A DNA stretch of 32,562 nt from Pseudomonadaceae bacterium. Lineage in GTDB: Bacteria > Pseudomonadota > Gammaproteobacteria > Pseudomonadales > Pseudomonadaceae. The stretch lies in NCBI GenBank assembly GCA_007692485.1, contig REBY01000069.1, positions 1-32,562 on the forward strand. Reading direction: 5' to 3'. Of the stretch, positions 6,286 through 14,841 are shown piece after piece; within the stretch, counting starts at the first letter, position 1, and each line of letters begins with the position of its first letter. The translations under genes and the position numbers were made by a program. The notes beneath the pieces are model-generated. The model saw only the letters and a program-made list of their open reading frames with translations, did no database searches and was not told where the DNA came from.

Positions 6286-9200
6286 GTTTGGACCCTTTGC
6301 GTTTCAATGTGTCTGCGCACGCGGTTCGGCAACGCTCACTGACCCTCTTCTTTTTATTGCTGACTGCAGTGGTGGGGGTTTACGCGTTTTTTGCCCTGGG
6401 TCGCGCTGAAGACCCTGACTTTTCCGTGCGGGTGGTCATGGTCAGTGCGGCCTGGCCAGGGGCGACGGCAGCGCAAATGGAACAGCAGGTTGCTGACCCA
6501 CTGGAAAAGCGCCTGCAAGAGGTACGCTACTTCGACAAAATAGAAACCGTATCGCGCCCCGGCCGCGTAGATATGAAAGTTACCTTTGAGGACTTCACGC
6601 CTTCGGGTGACCTGCCGGAGTTGTTTTATCAGGTGCGCAAGCGCATGCAGGATGCCGCGCCATTGCTGCCACCCGGGGTGCAAGGCCCCTTCGTCAATGA
6701 TGACTTTGCCGATGTTTACTTTTCACTCTACGCCCTGACGGCTCCGGGCTTGCCCCCGCGTGAACTGGTGCGTGAAGCCGAGCAGTTGCGTGACCGTTTC
6801 AGCCGTGTTGATGGCGTGCAAAAGGTGCAGGTCCTGGGCGAGCGACCGGAACGCGTATTTGTTGATGTTGATCCACAGCAGGTGGCGCAACTGGGTATCA
6901 GTCCTGACCAGATTGCCGATGCCCTGGATGCTTACAATCGTCTGTTGCCGGCTGGGCTGGTAGAAACCAGCGGGCCGCGTTTGTACTGGCGGGTAGATGC
7001 AGACCTGGCTGACCTGGAAGCGATTGCCAATGTACCGCTGCGGGTCGGTGATCGGCTGATTCGGCTTGGCGATATTGCCGAAGTGCAGCGTGGTTATGAA
7101 GATCCGCCGAGCTACATGATTCGTGCCTTCGCCGAAGAGGCCGTGATGATAGGGGTGGTACTGGAGCGTGGGCGCAACGGGCTGGATGTGGGGGCCGAAT
7201 TGGCCGATTTGCATGCGCAGCTGACCGCGGGCTTGCCCTTGGGTATGGAGCTACGCCAGGTGACTAACCAGCGCGAGGCGATTACCCGAGCCGTTGAGCT
7301 GTTCCAGTACAAGTTCTTGCTGGCGGTGCTGGTGGTGATGCTGGTCAGCTTCGCCAGTATCGGGTTTCGCCCTGGCCTGATTGTGGGCATCGCGGTGCCT
7401 TTGACCTTGTGCCTGACCTTTTTGTTGATGCTGATGCGCGGGATGAACTTTGACCGCATTACGCTAGGCGCGCTGATCATTGCCCTAGGCTTGCTGGTGG
7501 ATGATGCCATTATCGCTATCGAGATGATGCTGGTGAAGATGGAGGAGGGCTGGGACCGCGTCAAGGCCGCTGCGCATGCCTGGACAGTAACCGCAGCGCC
7601 CATGTTGTCAGGCACCTTGGTGACGGTGATTGGTTTTGTACCCATTGGCTTTGCTCGTTCCGGGGTGGGTGAGTACACCGGCAATATCTTCTGGGTGCTG
7701 GCGTTTGCGCTGCTGGCTTCCTGGCTGGTCGCGGTGGTGTTTACGCCCTATCTTGGCGTGCTCTTGCTCAAGGATGTGCCCAAGGAGGTGCTCGCGCAGC
7801 AGCATGGTGCCCAATACCAGACCGCTAATTACCAACGTTTCCGCCGGCTGATTCAGCGCTGCGTGCAGTTCCGCAAAACCGTCGTATTGGGCACTGTGGC
7901 GCTTTTTGTGTTGTCGATTATTGGCATGCAAACCCTGGTGCAGAAACAGTTTTTTCCCTCCTCAGATCGTCCGGAAGTGCTGGTAGATATTCACCTGCCG
8001 GAAGGCAGCAGTATTGCTGCAACAGACGCTTTGACCCGGCGTATCGAGGCGCAACTGCGTGAGCATCCGGATGTGGTGTCCTTGTCCAGTTACCTGGGCG
8101 CCGGCGCGCCACGCTTTTTTATCTCGCTGAACCCGGAACAACCGAGCAGTAATTTCGCCAAGGTGGTGGCGATTGCCGAGGATGAACACGGGCGTAACCG
8201 CATCATGGCGGATTTGCGCGCGGCAATCGATGCCGGGGATTATCCGGAAGCGCGGGTGCGGGTGCACCGTCTGCTGTTTGGCCCGCCGGTCGTTTTTCCG
8301 GTGGAGTTCCGCGTGGTCGGGGATGATCCGGCCGTGCTGCGTCAGCAGGCGAGCCGCCTGCGTGACCTGATCAGTGACCATCCGAATATTGTCGACCCCC
8401 ACCTGGACTGGGGCGACCGGGTGCCGGTTGTGCGTTTGCGCCTTGATCCAGAGCGTTTGCGCGCGATCGGCCTGACGCCACGAGATCTGTCCAATCAGCT
8501 GCAGCTGCAATGGGGCGGTGTGCCGGTAACCGAGCTGCGTCAGGATATTCGCAGCGTGCAATTGCGCGTGCGCGGAGCCAACACCGAGTTGGGCAGTTTT
8601 GCCGACTTGCCACTGCGCACGGCCGATGGTCGCAGTATTACCCTGTCTCAAGCCGGCCTGATAGAAGTCGCCAGTGAAGACCCGGTACTTAAGCGCTATA
8701 ACCGTGAGTCTTACATCACCGTTCAGGCCGACATTCGCGGCGCCCAGCCGCCGGATGTGACCATGAGTCTGTGGCAGCAGATGGCCGATTTCCGCGCCGA
8801 GTTACCACCGGGGTATCGGGTGGATATTGGCGGTGCGGTAGAGCAATCAGCCACGGGGCAGGCCTCTATCGCCAAGGTACAGCCCATTATGCTGGCGTTG
8901 ATGTTGGTGGTGATCATGTTGCAGATGCGCACATTCTCCGGCACCTTGATGGTTCTCGCGACCGCACCCTTGGGTGTGATTGGCGCTACGCTGGCCTTGC
9001 TGATCGGTAATCAGCCTTTTGGTTTTGTGGCCTTGCTCGGCTTGACCGGTCTGGCCGGGATTCTGATGCGCAATACGCTGATTCTGACCAAGCAGATCGA
9101 CGACAATCTGGAAACGGGGATGGATCGCACCGAGGCCCTGGTCGAGGCCACCGTGCAGCGCACCCGTCCCGTATTGCTGACTGCGTTGGCGGCTGCCTTG

Positions 9201-9353
9201 GCCTTTGTCCCTTTGACCTTCGATGCGTTCTGGGGGCCGATGGCCTATGTGTTGATTGGTGGCACCTTGGTGGGCACCCTGATCACGCTGTTGTTTCTGC
9301 CCGGTTTGTACGCGCTCTGGTTCCGCGTCAAACCGGTCAGTCCAGCGCCTTGA
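6282..9353 (+). CDS. RND multidrug efflux permease (AcrB/MexK-type)
   Basis: This 1023-residue inner-membrane pump uses the proton gradient to export drugs or lipophilic compounds. One membrane helix sits at the N-terminus, followed by a large periplasmic loop. A helix group carries the proton-relay pair in GLLVDDAII (TM4); then come the second periplasmic loop and the C-terminal helix bundle. In TM10 the residue aligned by eye with AcrB Lys940 is Arg (GILMRNTLIL), as in other pumps outside the AcrB core group. No outer-membrane channel gene follows, so the pump must borrow one from elsewhere. The 3' end overlaps the convergent L,D-transpeptidase gene by 17 bases. Substrate is unknown; a MexJK-like role is a possibility, not shown. 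Confidence 0.92.
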   Translation: MSLDPLRFNVSAHAVRQRSLTLFFLLLTAVVGVYAFFALGRAEDPDFSVRVVMVSAAWPGATAAQMEQQVADPLEKRLQEVRYFDKIETVSRPGRVDMKVTFEDFTPSGDLPELFYQVRKRMQDAAPLLPPGVQGPFVNDDFADVYFSLYALTAPGLPPRELVREAEQLRDRFSRVDGVQKVQVLGERPERVFVDVDPQQVAQLGISPDQIADALDAYNRLLPAGLVETSGPRLYWRVDADLADLEAIANVPLRVGDRLIRLGDIAEVQRGYEDPPSYMIRAFAEEAVMIGVVLERGRNGLDVGAELADLHAQLTAGLPLGMELRQVTNQREAITRAVELFQYKFLLAVLVVMLVSFASIGFRPGLIVGIAVPLTLCLTFLLMLMRGMNFDRITLGALIIALGLLVDDAIIAIEMMLVKMEEGWDRVKAAAHAWTVTAAPMLSGTLVTVIGFVPIGFARSGVGEYTGNIFWVLAFALLASWLVAVVFTPYLGVLLLKDVPKEVLAQQHGAQYQTANYQRFRRLIQRCVQFRKTVVLGTVALFVLSIIGMQTLVQKQFFPSSDRPEVLVDIHLPEGSSIAATDALTRRIEAQLREHPDVVSLSSYLGAGAPRFFISLNPEQPSSNFAKVVAIAEDEHGRNRIMADLRAAIDAGDYPEARVRVHRLLFGPPVVFPVEFRVVGDDPAVLRQQASRLRDLISDHPNIVDPHLDWGDRVPVVRLRLDPERLRAIGLTPRDLSNQLQLQWGGVPVTELRQDIRSVQLRVRGANTELGSFADLPLRTADGRSITLSQAGLIEVASEDPVLKRYNRESYITVQADIRGAQPPDVTMSLWQQMADFRAELPPGYRVDIGGAVEQSATGQASIAKVQPIMLALMLVVIMLQMRTFSGTLMVLATAPLGVIGATLALLIGNQPFGFVALLGLTGLAGILMRNTLILTKQIDDNLETGMDRTEALVEATVQRTRPVLLTALAAALAFVPLTFDAFWGPMAYVLIGGTLVGTLITLLFLPGLYALWFRVKPVSPAP

Positions 9354-10908
9354 ACAGGGCGTCATCCATATTGTAGGGGTCGGGCAGAAAGCGCAGTTGC
9401 CCGTCTTCTACTTCCGTTGTCCAGTAGGCCAGTATCAGATGAATACCGGTTGGCAGATTGATTTCACCGGTGCGTCGACTTGCCAGTTGCCGCTCGATCT
9501 GGGCCTGACGTTCGGGCGTCAGATTGGCAAAGACGGCTTCGGCCAGCTCATCGGCGCGCTGTACGCGCACGCATCCTGAACTAACGCTACGATTGGCCAA
9601 CTGGAAAATATGCTGGCTGGGCGTATCGTGCAGGTAAACATGGAAAGGGTTGGGGAAGCGAAAAGCCATGCGCCCGAGCGGGTTGCTCGGGCCAGGGTCC
9701 TGACGCAGCATGATGCCTTGCGGGCGCTGCCAGTCGACCTGGGTCGGATCTAGCTCGCGACCCTGAAAGTCCAGTACGCGCAGGTTTTCCTTCTCCAGAA
9801 AAGCCAAGTCCCGGCGAATATTAGGCAGCTTGTCTTCACGCAGAATGGTCGGTGGAATGGTCCAGCTCGGGTTGAGCGTGACCCGGTTCAGGGTGGAAAC
9901 CAGCAAGGGTGTGCGCCGGGCCAGGCGACCGGTTTGCGCACGAGCTTCCCAGATGCGTTCGCCATCCTTGTACAGGCGGATATCGCCGCCGGCAATATTG
10001 ACTACCAACTGATCGCTTTGATAGAAGTGCTGCAGCCAGCGCTGGCGCTCCAGGTTGATGCGCACTTGGTGCAGCCGATCCTGACGGGATATGTTCAGTG
10101 CTTCGATCGTCGCCGGACCTACAATACCGTCAACCTGCAAGCCATAACGATTCTGTATGCTGCGTACGGCGGTTTCCAGGGTCGCATCGTAGTGCTCTGG
10201 ATTGTCCGGGTCCTCCGCGGCGGCAACCAGGTCAAGCTGAGCGAGACGTTGACGCAATGGTGGAACCCGCTCGCTGCTTTGGTCAGGGCGCAGAAAGGGG
10301 CCGTCCTCCAGTATTTCCCAGTCGGCCCGATTATCACGCAGCTCCCGGTAGGCGCTACGCAGCTCACGGTAATGCCGATGGTCGGGCCTGACTTGCTCAA
10401 TCGCTGCTGACGGTTGTTGCAGAAACTGACGGTGATCATTCAGCCACTCAACGAAGGTGGGACGGGCACCCGTTTCATGCTGCCAATAGGACTCCTGCAC
10501 CGTGTCGGGCAGACTGCCAAGCAGTAAATGCTCCAAAGCCATCAAATAACGGCTACTGATCAGCATCTCGTCGCATAGCTGGCGATAGAGGCTATCACCA
10601 TTGCTATCGTTGCTTTGCCAGTCTGCGTGATAACGATCCGGATCCAGCCCGTCATCGCGCAGCGTTGCCAGAGCTTCAACCAGAGCTGTGCGCCGAACAG
10701 GGCTTTGCCAGAGCGGTTGAAAGCCAAGTTGTGCATACAGTTGCCGCAGTGCTGCCGGGTTGCTGTCGGCGTCTGTTGGGCACAAAGGGGTCAGGTCGAC
10801 GTCCAGTTCCGCCGCGATTAGCAGGGGCAGATCATCGGCAATCACGCTGCTGGCCAACAGGGCGCTAAACGAGAAGGCGACGAACTGTTGTGTACATTTT
10901 ATGAACAA
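9337..10908 (-). CDS. L,D-transpeptidase of the YcbB/LdtD type
   Basis: This cell-wall enzyme forms 3-3 peptidoglycan crosslinks in the periplasm through a catalytic cysteine. Its order is a signal peptide, an N-terminal scaffold region, a peptidoglycan-binding domain (VRSIQNRYGLQVDGIVGPAT) and a YkuD catalytic domain with NPLGRMAFRF, an HDTPS loop and the active-site motif SSGCVRV. The order and length match LdtD/YcbB. The track ORF starts at a GTG at 11010. I prefer TTG 10908 because AAGGA lies 6 bases before it and a compact signal peptide (FIKCTQQFVAFSFSALLASSVIA) follows directly, giving 523 residues. The start stays uncertain because both candidates are non-ATG. It is divergent from a second, unrelated L,D-transpeptidase-fold gene. 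Confidence 0.88.
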   Translation of the reverse strand: MFIKCTQQFVAFSFSALLASSVIADDLPLLIAAELDVDLTPLCPTDADSNPAALRQLYAQLGFQPLWQSPVRRTALVEALATLRDDGLDPDRYHADWQSNDSNGDSLYRQLCDEMLISSRYLMALEHLLLGSLPDTVQESYWQHETGARPTFVEWLNDHRQFLQQPSAAIEQVRPDHRHYRELRSAYRELRDNRADWEILEDGPFLRPDQSSERVPPLRQRLAQLDLVAAAEDPDNPEHYDATLETAVRSIQNRYGLQVDGIVGPATIEALNISRQDRLHQVRINLERQRWLQHFYQSDQLVVNIAGGDIRLYKDGERIWEARAQTGRLARRTPLLVSTLNRVTLNPSWTIPPTILREDKLPNIRRDLAFLEKENLRVLDFQGRELDPTQVDWQRPQGIMLRQDPGPSNPLGRMAFRFPNPFHVYLHDTPSQHIFQLANRSVSSGCVRVQRADELAEAVFANLTPERQAQIERQLASRRTGEINLPTGIHLILAYWTTEVEDGQLRFLPDPYNMDDALFKALD

Positions 10909-11035
10909 AAGGTATCCTTTCTGAGTCAATTCAATCGACAACAACAGTTTGTTAACACTATTGGTGAAATTCTGGCCGGCACCGAGCATTGCCAGCAAAA
11001 AGCCTTTCACTGATCACAGTATAGACCTTGGAGTT

Positions 11036-11063
11036 TTCCATCCTCTGGATGGAAGGGGAAAAA
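11036..11063 (+). promoter_or_regulatory. Hairpin overlapping the ribosome binding site of the YkuD_2 gene
   Basis: TTCCATCC-TCT-GGATGGAA is a perfect 8-bp stem with a 3-base loop, and its 3' arm runs into the purine-rich GGAAGGGG that serves as Shine-Dalgarno for ATG 11064. Folding would partly hide the ribosome binding site, so it could control translation, for example by temperature or a binding protein. No T-run follows, so termination is unlikely. Confidence 0.5.
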
Positions 11064-11774
11064 ATGACGCATAAGCGCGTAGCCATCGGGCTGCTCATGG
11101 CTTTTTGTGGCCTGCTGGCCTTGCCTGCACAGGCCGATCGAGATCAACATCTTTTATTCAACGCTCTGGCGGCAAAAGCCCCGGAACTCAACCATAAAGT
11201 CCTCGGCAAGGCGCTCACTGCCATGCAATGCGCGATTCGCCACGGTGGCGATATAGCCGATCGACTGGCCGTCATCGATTTCTCCTTGCCATCCGCCGAA
11301 CCACGCCTCTGGCTGTTCGATATCAAGGAAAAATCCCTGCTGCTGCATGAGCTGGTCGCCCACGGGCAAAATACCGGGGACAATTACGCCGAACATTTCT
11401 CCAATATCTATGGCAGTTTTCAGTCGAGTATTGGTCTGTTTCGTACCCAGGAAAGCTATTTTGGCCGTCACGGCTATTCCCTGCGTATGGATGGTTTGGA
11501 GCCCGGGGTCAATGATTTGGCCCGTGACCGCGCTATCGTGATTCATGCGGCGGATTATGTGGACCCGGAATGGGTCGAGCGCCAAGGCCGTATCGGCCGC
11601 AGCCAAGGGTGTCCGGCTGTGCGCCCGGAAGTGGCGAAGCTGGTAGTCGATAGCCTGAAAGATGGTCAGTATATGTTTGCCTATTACCCGGACCAGGAAT
11701 GGTTGAACACATCGCTTTACCTGAACTGTGATGGCCCGGAAGCGGGTGAGCGGCTGGCACAGCTACAACGCTGA
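11064..11774 (+). CDS. Murein L,D-transpeptidase catalytic-domain protein (YkuD_2 family)
   Basis: The product of 236 residues is secreted: ATG 11064 starts a signal peptide (MTHKRVAIGLLMAF..., cleavage near AQA). The track ORF begins at 11028, but ATG 11064 has GGAAGGGG directly upstream. The mature part shows the YkuD_2 pattern SSIGLFRTQESYFGRHGYSLR, then LARDRAIVIHAADY, and the catalytic GRSQGCPAV motif with its cysteine. These proteins are presumed to act on peptidoglycan stem peptides, but they are poorly characterised. It is divergent from the LdtD-like gene, so two different wall enzymes share a control region. A hairpin covers its ribosome binding site and a terminator follows. Confidence 0.87.
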   Translation: MTHKRVAIGLLMAFCGLLALPAQADRDQHLLFNALAAKAPELNHKVLGKALTAMQCAIRHGGDIADRLAVIDFSLPSAEPRLWLFDIKEKSLLLHELVAHGQNTGDNYAEHFSNIYGSFQSSIGLFRTQESYFGRHGYSLRMDGLEPGVNDLARDRAIVIHAADYVDPEWVERQGRIGRSQGCPAVRPEVAKLVVDSLKDGQYMFAYYPDQEWLNTSLYLNCDGPEAGERLAQLQR

Positions 11775-11820
11775 GACTTTGGTCGGCTTGCATTAAAATC
11801 CGCATCTGTTAGTGTCTTTT

Positions 11821-11850
11821 AACGGCAGCCTGTTCTGGCTGTCGTTTTCT
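11821..11850 (+). terminator. Intrinsic terminator after the YkuD_2 gene
   Basis: AACGGCAGCC-TGTTCT-GGCTGTCGTT forms a 10-bp stem with one G-T pair, followed by TTCTATT. It lies 46 bases after the stop codon and before rnk. Confidence 0.6.
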
Positions 11851-11901
11851 ATTGTCCCCCTGATTATTTCTTTTCCTGATGCAAGGAGTTGTGCGTTCGC
11901 C

Positions 11902-12309
11902 ATGAACAAGTCACCTACTATTATGATGACCCGTTTGGATATTCAGCGCCTGGACAAGATCCTCGCCAGTCTGGAAGGGCCGATTGACCTGCTGGAAGCG
12001 CTGGAAAATGAAATTGTGCGTGCGGAGGTGGTCAGTCACGATCAGGTAGCAGCGGATGTGGTGACCATGAACTCGACGGTGCGCTTTGTCGATGAAGCCA
12101 GCAGTCGGGAGTTTGTGTTGACCTTGGTGTATCCGGAACGTGGCGGTGTGCCTGGCTGCATTTCGGTGTTGGCGCCAGTCGGCATTGCCCTGTTGGGTTT
12201 GCGCAAGGGCCAGAGCATCGACTGGATGGGGCCGAATGGCCGTGCGCTGAAGCTCACTATTATCGACATCCTCTATCAGCCGGAAGCCAATGGTGATTTT
12301 CATCTGTAA
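11902..12309 (+). CDS. rnk: Rnk-type nucleoside diphosphate kinase regulator (GreA/GreB fold)
   Basis: This small cytosolic protein of 135 residues has an N-terminal helical hairpin (TRLDIQRLDKILASL ... LLEALENEIVRAEVV) and a GreA/GreB-like C-terminal domain with a VYPERGGVPG turn and APVGIALLGLRKGQSIDW. Rnk binds RNA polymerase near the secondary channel and affects NTP pools and alginate regulation in pseudomonads; the anti-pausing tip acids of GreA are not evident. The track ORF starts at 11812. ATG 11902 fits the family N-terminus, although the AAGGAG at 11883 is 13 bases away, a long spacing. It is monocistronic between a terminator and the convergent fabI operon. Confidence 0.88.
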   Translation: MNKSPTIMMTRLDIQRLDKILASLEGPIDLLEALENEIVRAEVVSHDQVAADVVTMNSTVRFVDEASSREFVLTLVYPERGGVPGCISVLAPVGIALLGLRKGQSIDWMGPNGRALKLTIIDILYQPEANGDFHL

Positions 12310-12321
12310 GCGGGATAAGCC

Positions 12322-12348
12322 GATCAATTGACTCTGACCCCATTGATC
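12322..12348. repeat. Inverted repeat enclosing a TGACTCTGACCCC core (possible REP-type or transposon-end remnant)
   Basis: The 7-base arms GATCAAT and ATTGATC are perfect complements around a 13-base core. On the minus strand the core reads GGGGTCAGAGTCA, a string I associate with sequences flanking REP-associated tyrosine transposase genes in proteobacteria. It sits alone between rnk and fabI, and no transposase is present. Confidence 0.4.
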
Positions 12349-12371
12349 CCCTGCCGCGGTGACGGCAGGGG
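12348..12371. other. GC-rich hairpin between convergent rnk and fabI
   Basis: CCCCTGCCG-CGGTGA-CGGCAGGGG is a perfect 9-bp stem with a 6-base loop placed 7 bases after the fabI stop. Neither side has a T-run, so it is a weak or Rho-assisted transcription end, or an mRNA 3' end stabiliser. Confidence 0.55.
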
Positions 12372-12378
12372 AGGCAGG

Positions 12379-13173
12379 TCAGTCTTCCAGGTTGCCCATG
12401 GCGGTGGTATTGAAACCACCATCCACGTACATGATTTCCCCGGAAATACCTGAGGCCAGGTCGGAGCAGAGGAATGCCCCTGCGTTGCCGACTTCGTCAA
12501 TGGTGACATTGCGGCGCAGCGGGGTTTGCTTCTCGTTATAGGCGAGCATTTTACGGAAGCTCTTGATGCCAGAGGCTGCCAACGTCCGAATTGGACCGGC
12601 AGAGACGGCATTCACGCGGGTGCCTTCCGGGCCCAGGCTACCGGCCAGGTAACGTACACCGGCTTCGAGGCTGGCCTTGGCCATGCCCATGACGTTGTAA
12701 TTTGGCATGGTGCGCTCGGCACCCAGGTAGGACAGGGTGAGGATGCTGCCGTTACGGCCCTGCATCATCGGCCGGCCGGCCTTGGCCAAAGCGACCAGGC
12801 TGTAAGCGCTGATATCATGGGCAATACGGAAGCCGTCACGGGTGGTCACATCGGTGAAATCGCCTTCCAGCTGGTCACCCGGGGCAAAGCCGACCGAGTG
12901 TACGATGCAGTCCAGGCCGTCCCAGTGTTTGCCCAGTTCAGCGAACACCTGATCGATCTGCGCGTCATCGGCAACATCACAGGGGAAGCACAGTTCGGGA
13001 CCGGAACCCCAGCCTGCGGCAAAGCCTTCAACCCGACCTTTGAGCTTGTCATTCTGGTAGGTGAAGGCCAGTTCAGCACCTTCCCGGTGCATGGCGGCGG
13101 CAATGCCGGAGGCAATCGACAGCTTGCTGGCAACACCAACGATCAGTACACGTTTTCCGCTGAGAAATCCCAT
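12379..13173 (-). CDS. fabI: Enoyl-ACP reductase (NADH), FabI
   Basis: FabI performs the last step of each fatty-acid elongation cycle, reducing trans-2-enoyl-ACP with NADH, and is the target of triclosan. The 264-residue protein has the divergent SDR pattern of FabI: a [14 protein letters not shown] cofactor loop, a SVGFAP segment, and the active site in [15 protein letters not shown] with the YxxMxxxK-type spacing. [16 protein letters not shown], the substrate-binding loop, follows. AGGA lies 7 bases before the ATG. It starts only 3 bases after the yejF stop, so it is the last gene of the yejABEF-fabI operon, the order I recall for P. aeruginosa nppABCD-fabI. Confidence 0.97.
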   Translation of the reverse strand: MGFLSGKRVLIVGVASKLSIASGIAAAMHREGAELAFTYQNDKLKGRVEGFAAGWGSGPELCFPCDVADDAQIDQVFAELGKHWDGLDCIVHSVGFAPGDQLEGDFTDVTTRDGFRIAHDISAYSLVALAKAGRPMMQGRNGSILTLSYLGAERTMPNYNVMGMAKASLEAGVRYLAGSLGPEGTRVNAVSAGPIRTLAASGIKSFRKMLAYNEKQTPLRRNVTIDEVGNAGAFLCSDLASGISGEIMYVDGGFNTTAMGNLED

Positions 13174-13176
13174 GAT

Positions 13177-14841
13177 TCATTCCTGTTGTATTTCACTGGC
13201 CCCAGGGGCCGGGTTAATGGTGCCGGAACCGGACCGCTTGACCGGAGCAGCAAAGGCGGCCTGCAACAACTGACGGGTGTAGTCGTGTTGCGGGTCGGCA
13301 AAGACTGAACTGGCCGGGCCCTGTTCGACGATTTCGCCCTGGCGCATGACCATCAGTTGGTGACTGAGGGCCTTGACCACTGCCAGGTCATGACTGATGA
13401 ACAGATAGGTCAAATTGTGCCGTGCCTGCAAATCACGCAGCAAGGTGACCACTTGTCCTTGTACCGTGCGATCCAGGGCGGAGGTTGGCTCGTCCAGCAG
13501 GATCAGCGACGGCTTCAATACCAGTGCCCGGGCAATCGCAATGCGCTGCCGCTGGCCACCGGAAAATTCATGTGGATAGCGATGCCGGCTATCCGGGTCC
13601 AGGCCGACTTCCTTTAGCGCCTGAATGACCCATTGCTCGCGCTCCTCAATGCTGCCCATACGGTGAATCTCCAGACCCTCACTGACGATCTGGGCCACCG
13701 ACATGCGCGGGCTCAGACTGCCGAAGGGGTCCTGGAATACGACCTGGAATTGACGCCGGAAGGGTCGTACCTGACCTTGGCTCAAGCCGTCCAGCCGCTG
13801 GCCCTGGAACTCGATCAGACCCTGACTTTCAGCCAACCGTAACAAGGCCAATCCGAGAGTGGTCTTGCCCGAACCACTTTCACCGACAATACCCAGCGTT
13901 TGCCCTTGTTGCAGGCTGAAGCTGGCGTCGGTCACTGCCTTGATATGATCGACAGTTCGCTTGAACACACCTTTCTTGATTGGAAACCAGACGCGCAATT
14001 GCTCGGCCCGCAGCAGCGTTGTGGCCGTCGCATCGGCTTTGATCGGCTCGCCACTGGGTTCAGCATCGAGCAGTTTTTGTGTGTACGGGTGCTCGGGCCG
14101 GGTAAAGAGTGCTTCACATTCATTGCTTTCGACGACCGAACCCTGGTGCATGACACATACCCGATGCGCTACTTTGCGGACCAGATTCAGGTCGTGGCTG
14201 ATCAGCAGCAAGGCCATACCCAACTTTTCCTGCAACTCCTGCAGCAAGTCGAGAATAGTTTGCTGCACCGTCACATCTAGCGCGGTGGTCGGTTCATCGG
14301 CAATCAGCAGCTCGGGTTCATTAGCCAGGGCCATGGCGATCATCACCCGTTGGCGTTGGCCGCCTGACAATTCGTGCGGGTAAGCACCCAGACGTTTTTC
14401 CGGTTCCGGCAGCCCAACCAGGTGGAGCAGTTCGAGGGTGCGCGCGCGCGCTGCCTGCTTACCCAAGCCTTTGTGTAAGAGCAGTACTTCGTTGATCTGG
14501 CGCTCGACCGAGTGCAACGGGTTGAGCGAGGTCATCGGTTCCTGAAAGATCATTGAGATGCGGTTGCCGCGAATTTGCCGCAAGCGTTTTTCCGGACAGT
14601 GCAACAAGTCTTCGCCGTGAAAATGAATGCTGCCGCTTGGGTGGCTGGCCTGCGGGTAGGGGAGCAGGCGCAGGATCGAATGCGCAGTGACCGATTTGCC
14701 CGAGCCACTTTCACCGACCAGCGCCAGGGTTTCGCCGGCGCGGATATCCAGGCTTACATCACGCAGCGCTTTCACCGGGTCACTTTCACCGGTAAAGGTC
14801 ACGCTGAGGTTCTCGATGCGGATCAGGGGCGGTGTACTCAT
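13177..14841 (-). CDS. yejF: Peptide ABC transporter, fused double ATPase (YejF/NppD)
   Basis: Both ATPase halves of an oligopeptide-type ABC importer are fused in one 554-residue chain. Half 1 has Walker A GESGSGKS, signature LSGGQRQR and Walker [13 protein letters not shown]. Half 2 has [16 protein letters not shown] and [12 protein letters not shown], followed by a C-terminal oligopeptide-transporter tail. It powers import by the YejB/YejE permeases. The start overlaps the yejE stop by 4 bases (ATGA) and the stop is 3 bases from fabI, so expression is tightly coupled. The family imports peptide-nucleotide compounds such as microcin C (YejABEF) or peptidyl nucleoside antibiotics (Npp). Confidence 0.95.
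   Translation of the reverse strand: MSTPPLIRIENLSVTFTGESDPVKALRDVSLDIRAGETLALVGESGSGKSVTAHSILRLLPYPQASHPSGSIHFHGEDLLHCPEKRLRQIRGNRISMIFQEPMTSLNPLHSVERQINEVLLLHKGLGKQAARARTLELLHLVGLPEPEKRLGAYPHELSGGQRQRVMIAMALANEPELLIADEPTTALDVTVQQTILDLLQELQEKLGMALLLISHDLNLVRKVAHRVCVMHQGSVVESNECEALFTRPEHPYTQKLLDAEPSGEPIKADATATTLLRAEQLRVWFPIKKGVFKRTVDHIKAVTDASFSLQQGQTLGIVGESGSGKTTLGLALLRLAESQGLIEFQGQRLDGLSQGQVRPFRRQFQVVFQDPFGSLSPRMSVAQIVSEGLEIHRMGSIEEREQWVIQALKEVGLDPDSRHRYPHEFSGGQRQRIAIARALVLKPSLILLDEPTSALDRTVQGQVVTLLRDLQARHNLTYLFISHDLAVVKALSHQLMVMRQGEIVEQGPASSVFADPQHDYTRQLLQAAFAAPVKRSGSGTINPAPGASEIQQE

Noticed and set aside
8847-9365. Minus-strand ORFs inside the RND permease gene
   Set aside because: They are Gln- and His-rich antisense frames without starts or domains, whereas the permease frame is complete.
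10906-11010. GTG start at 11010 for the LdtD-like gene
   Set aside because: It has no good ribosome site, and the added 34 residues stand in front of a normal signal peptide. TTG 10908 has AAGGA at 6 bases.
12526-13308. Long plus-strand ORF of 260 codons opposite fabI
   Set aside because: It is a shadow of fabI; the minus strand has full FabI motifs, and the plus frame shows no ribosome site or family pattern.
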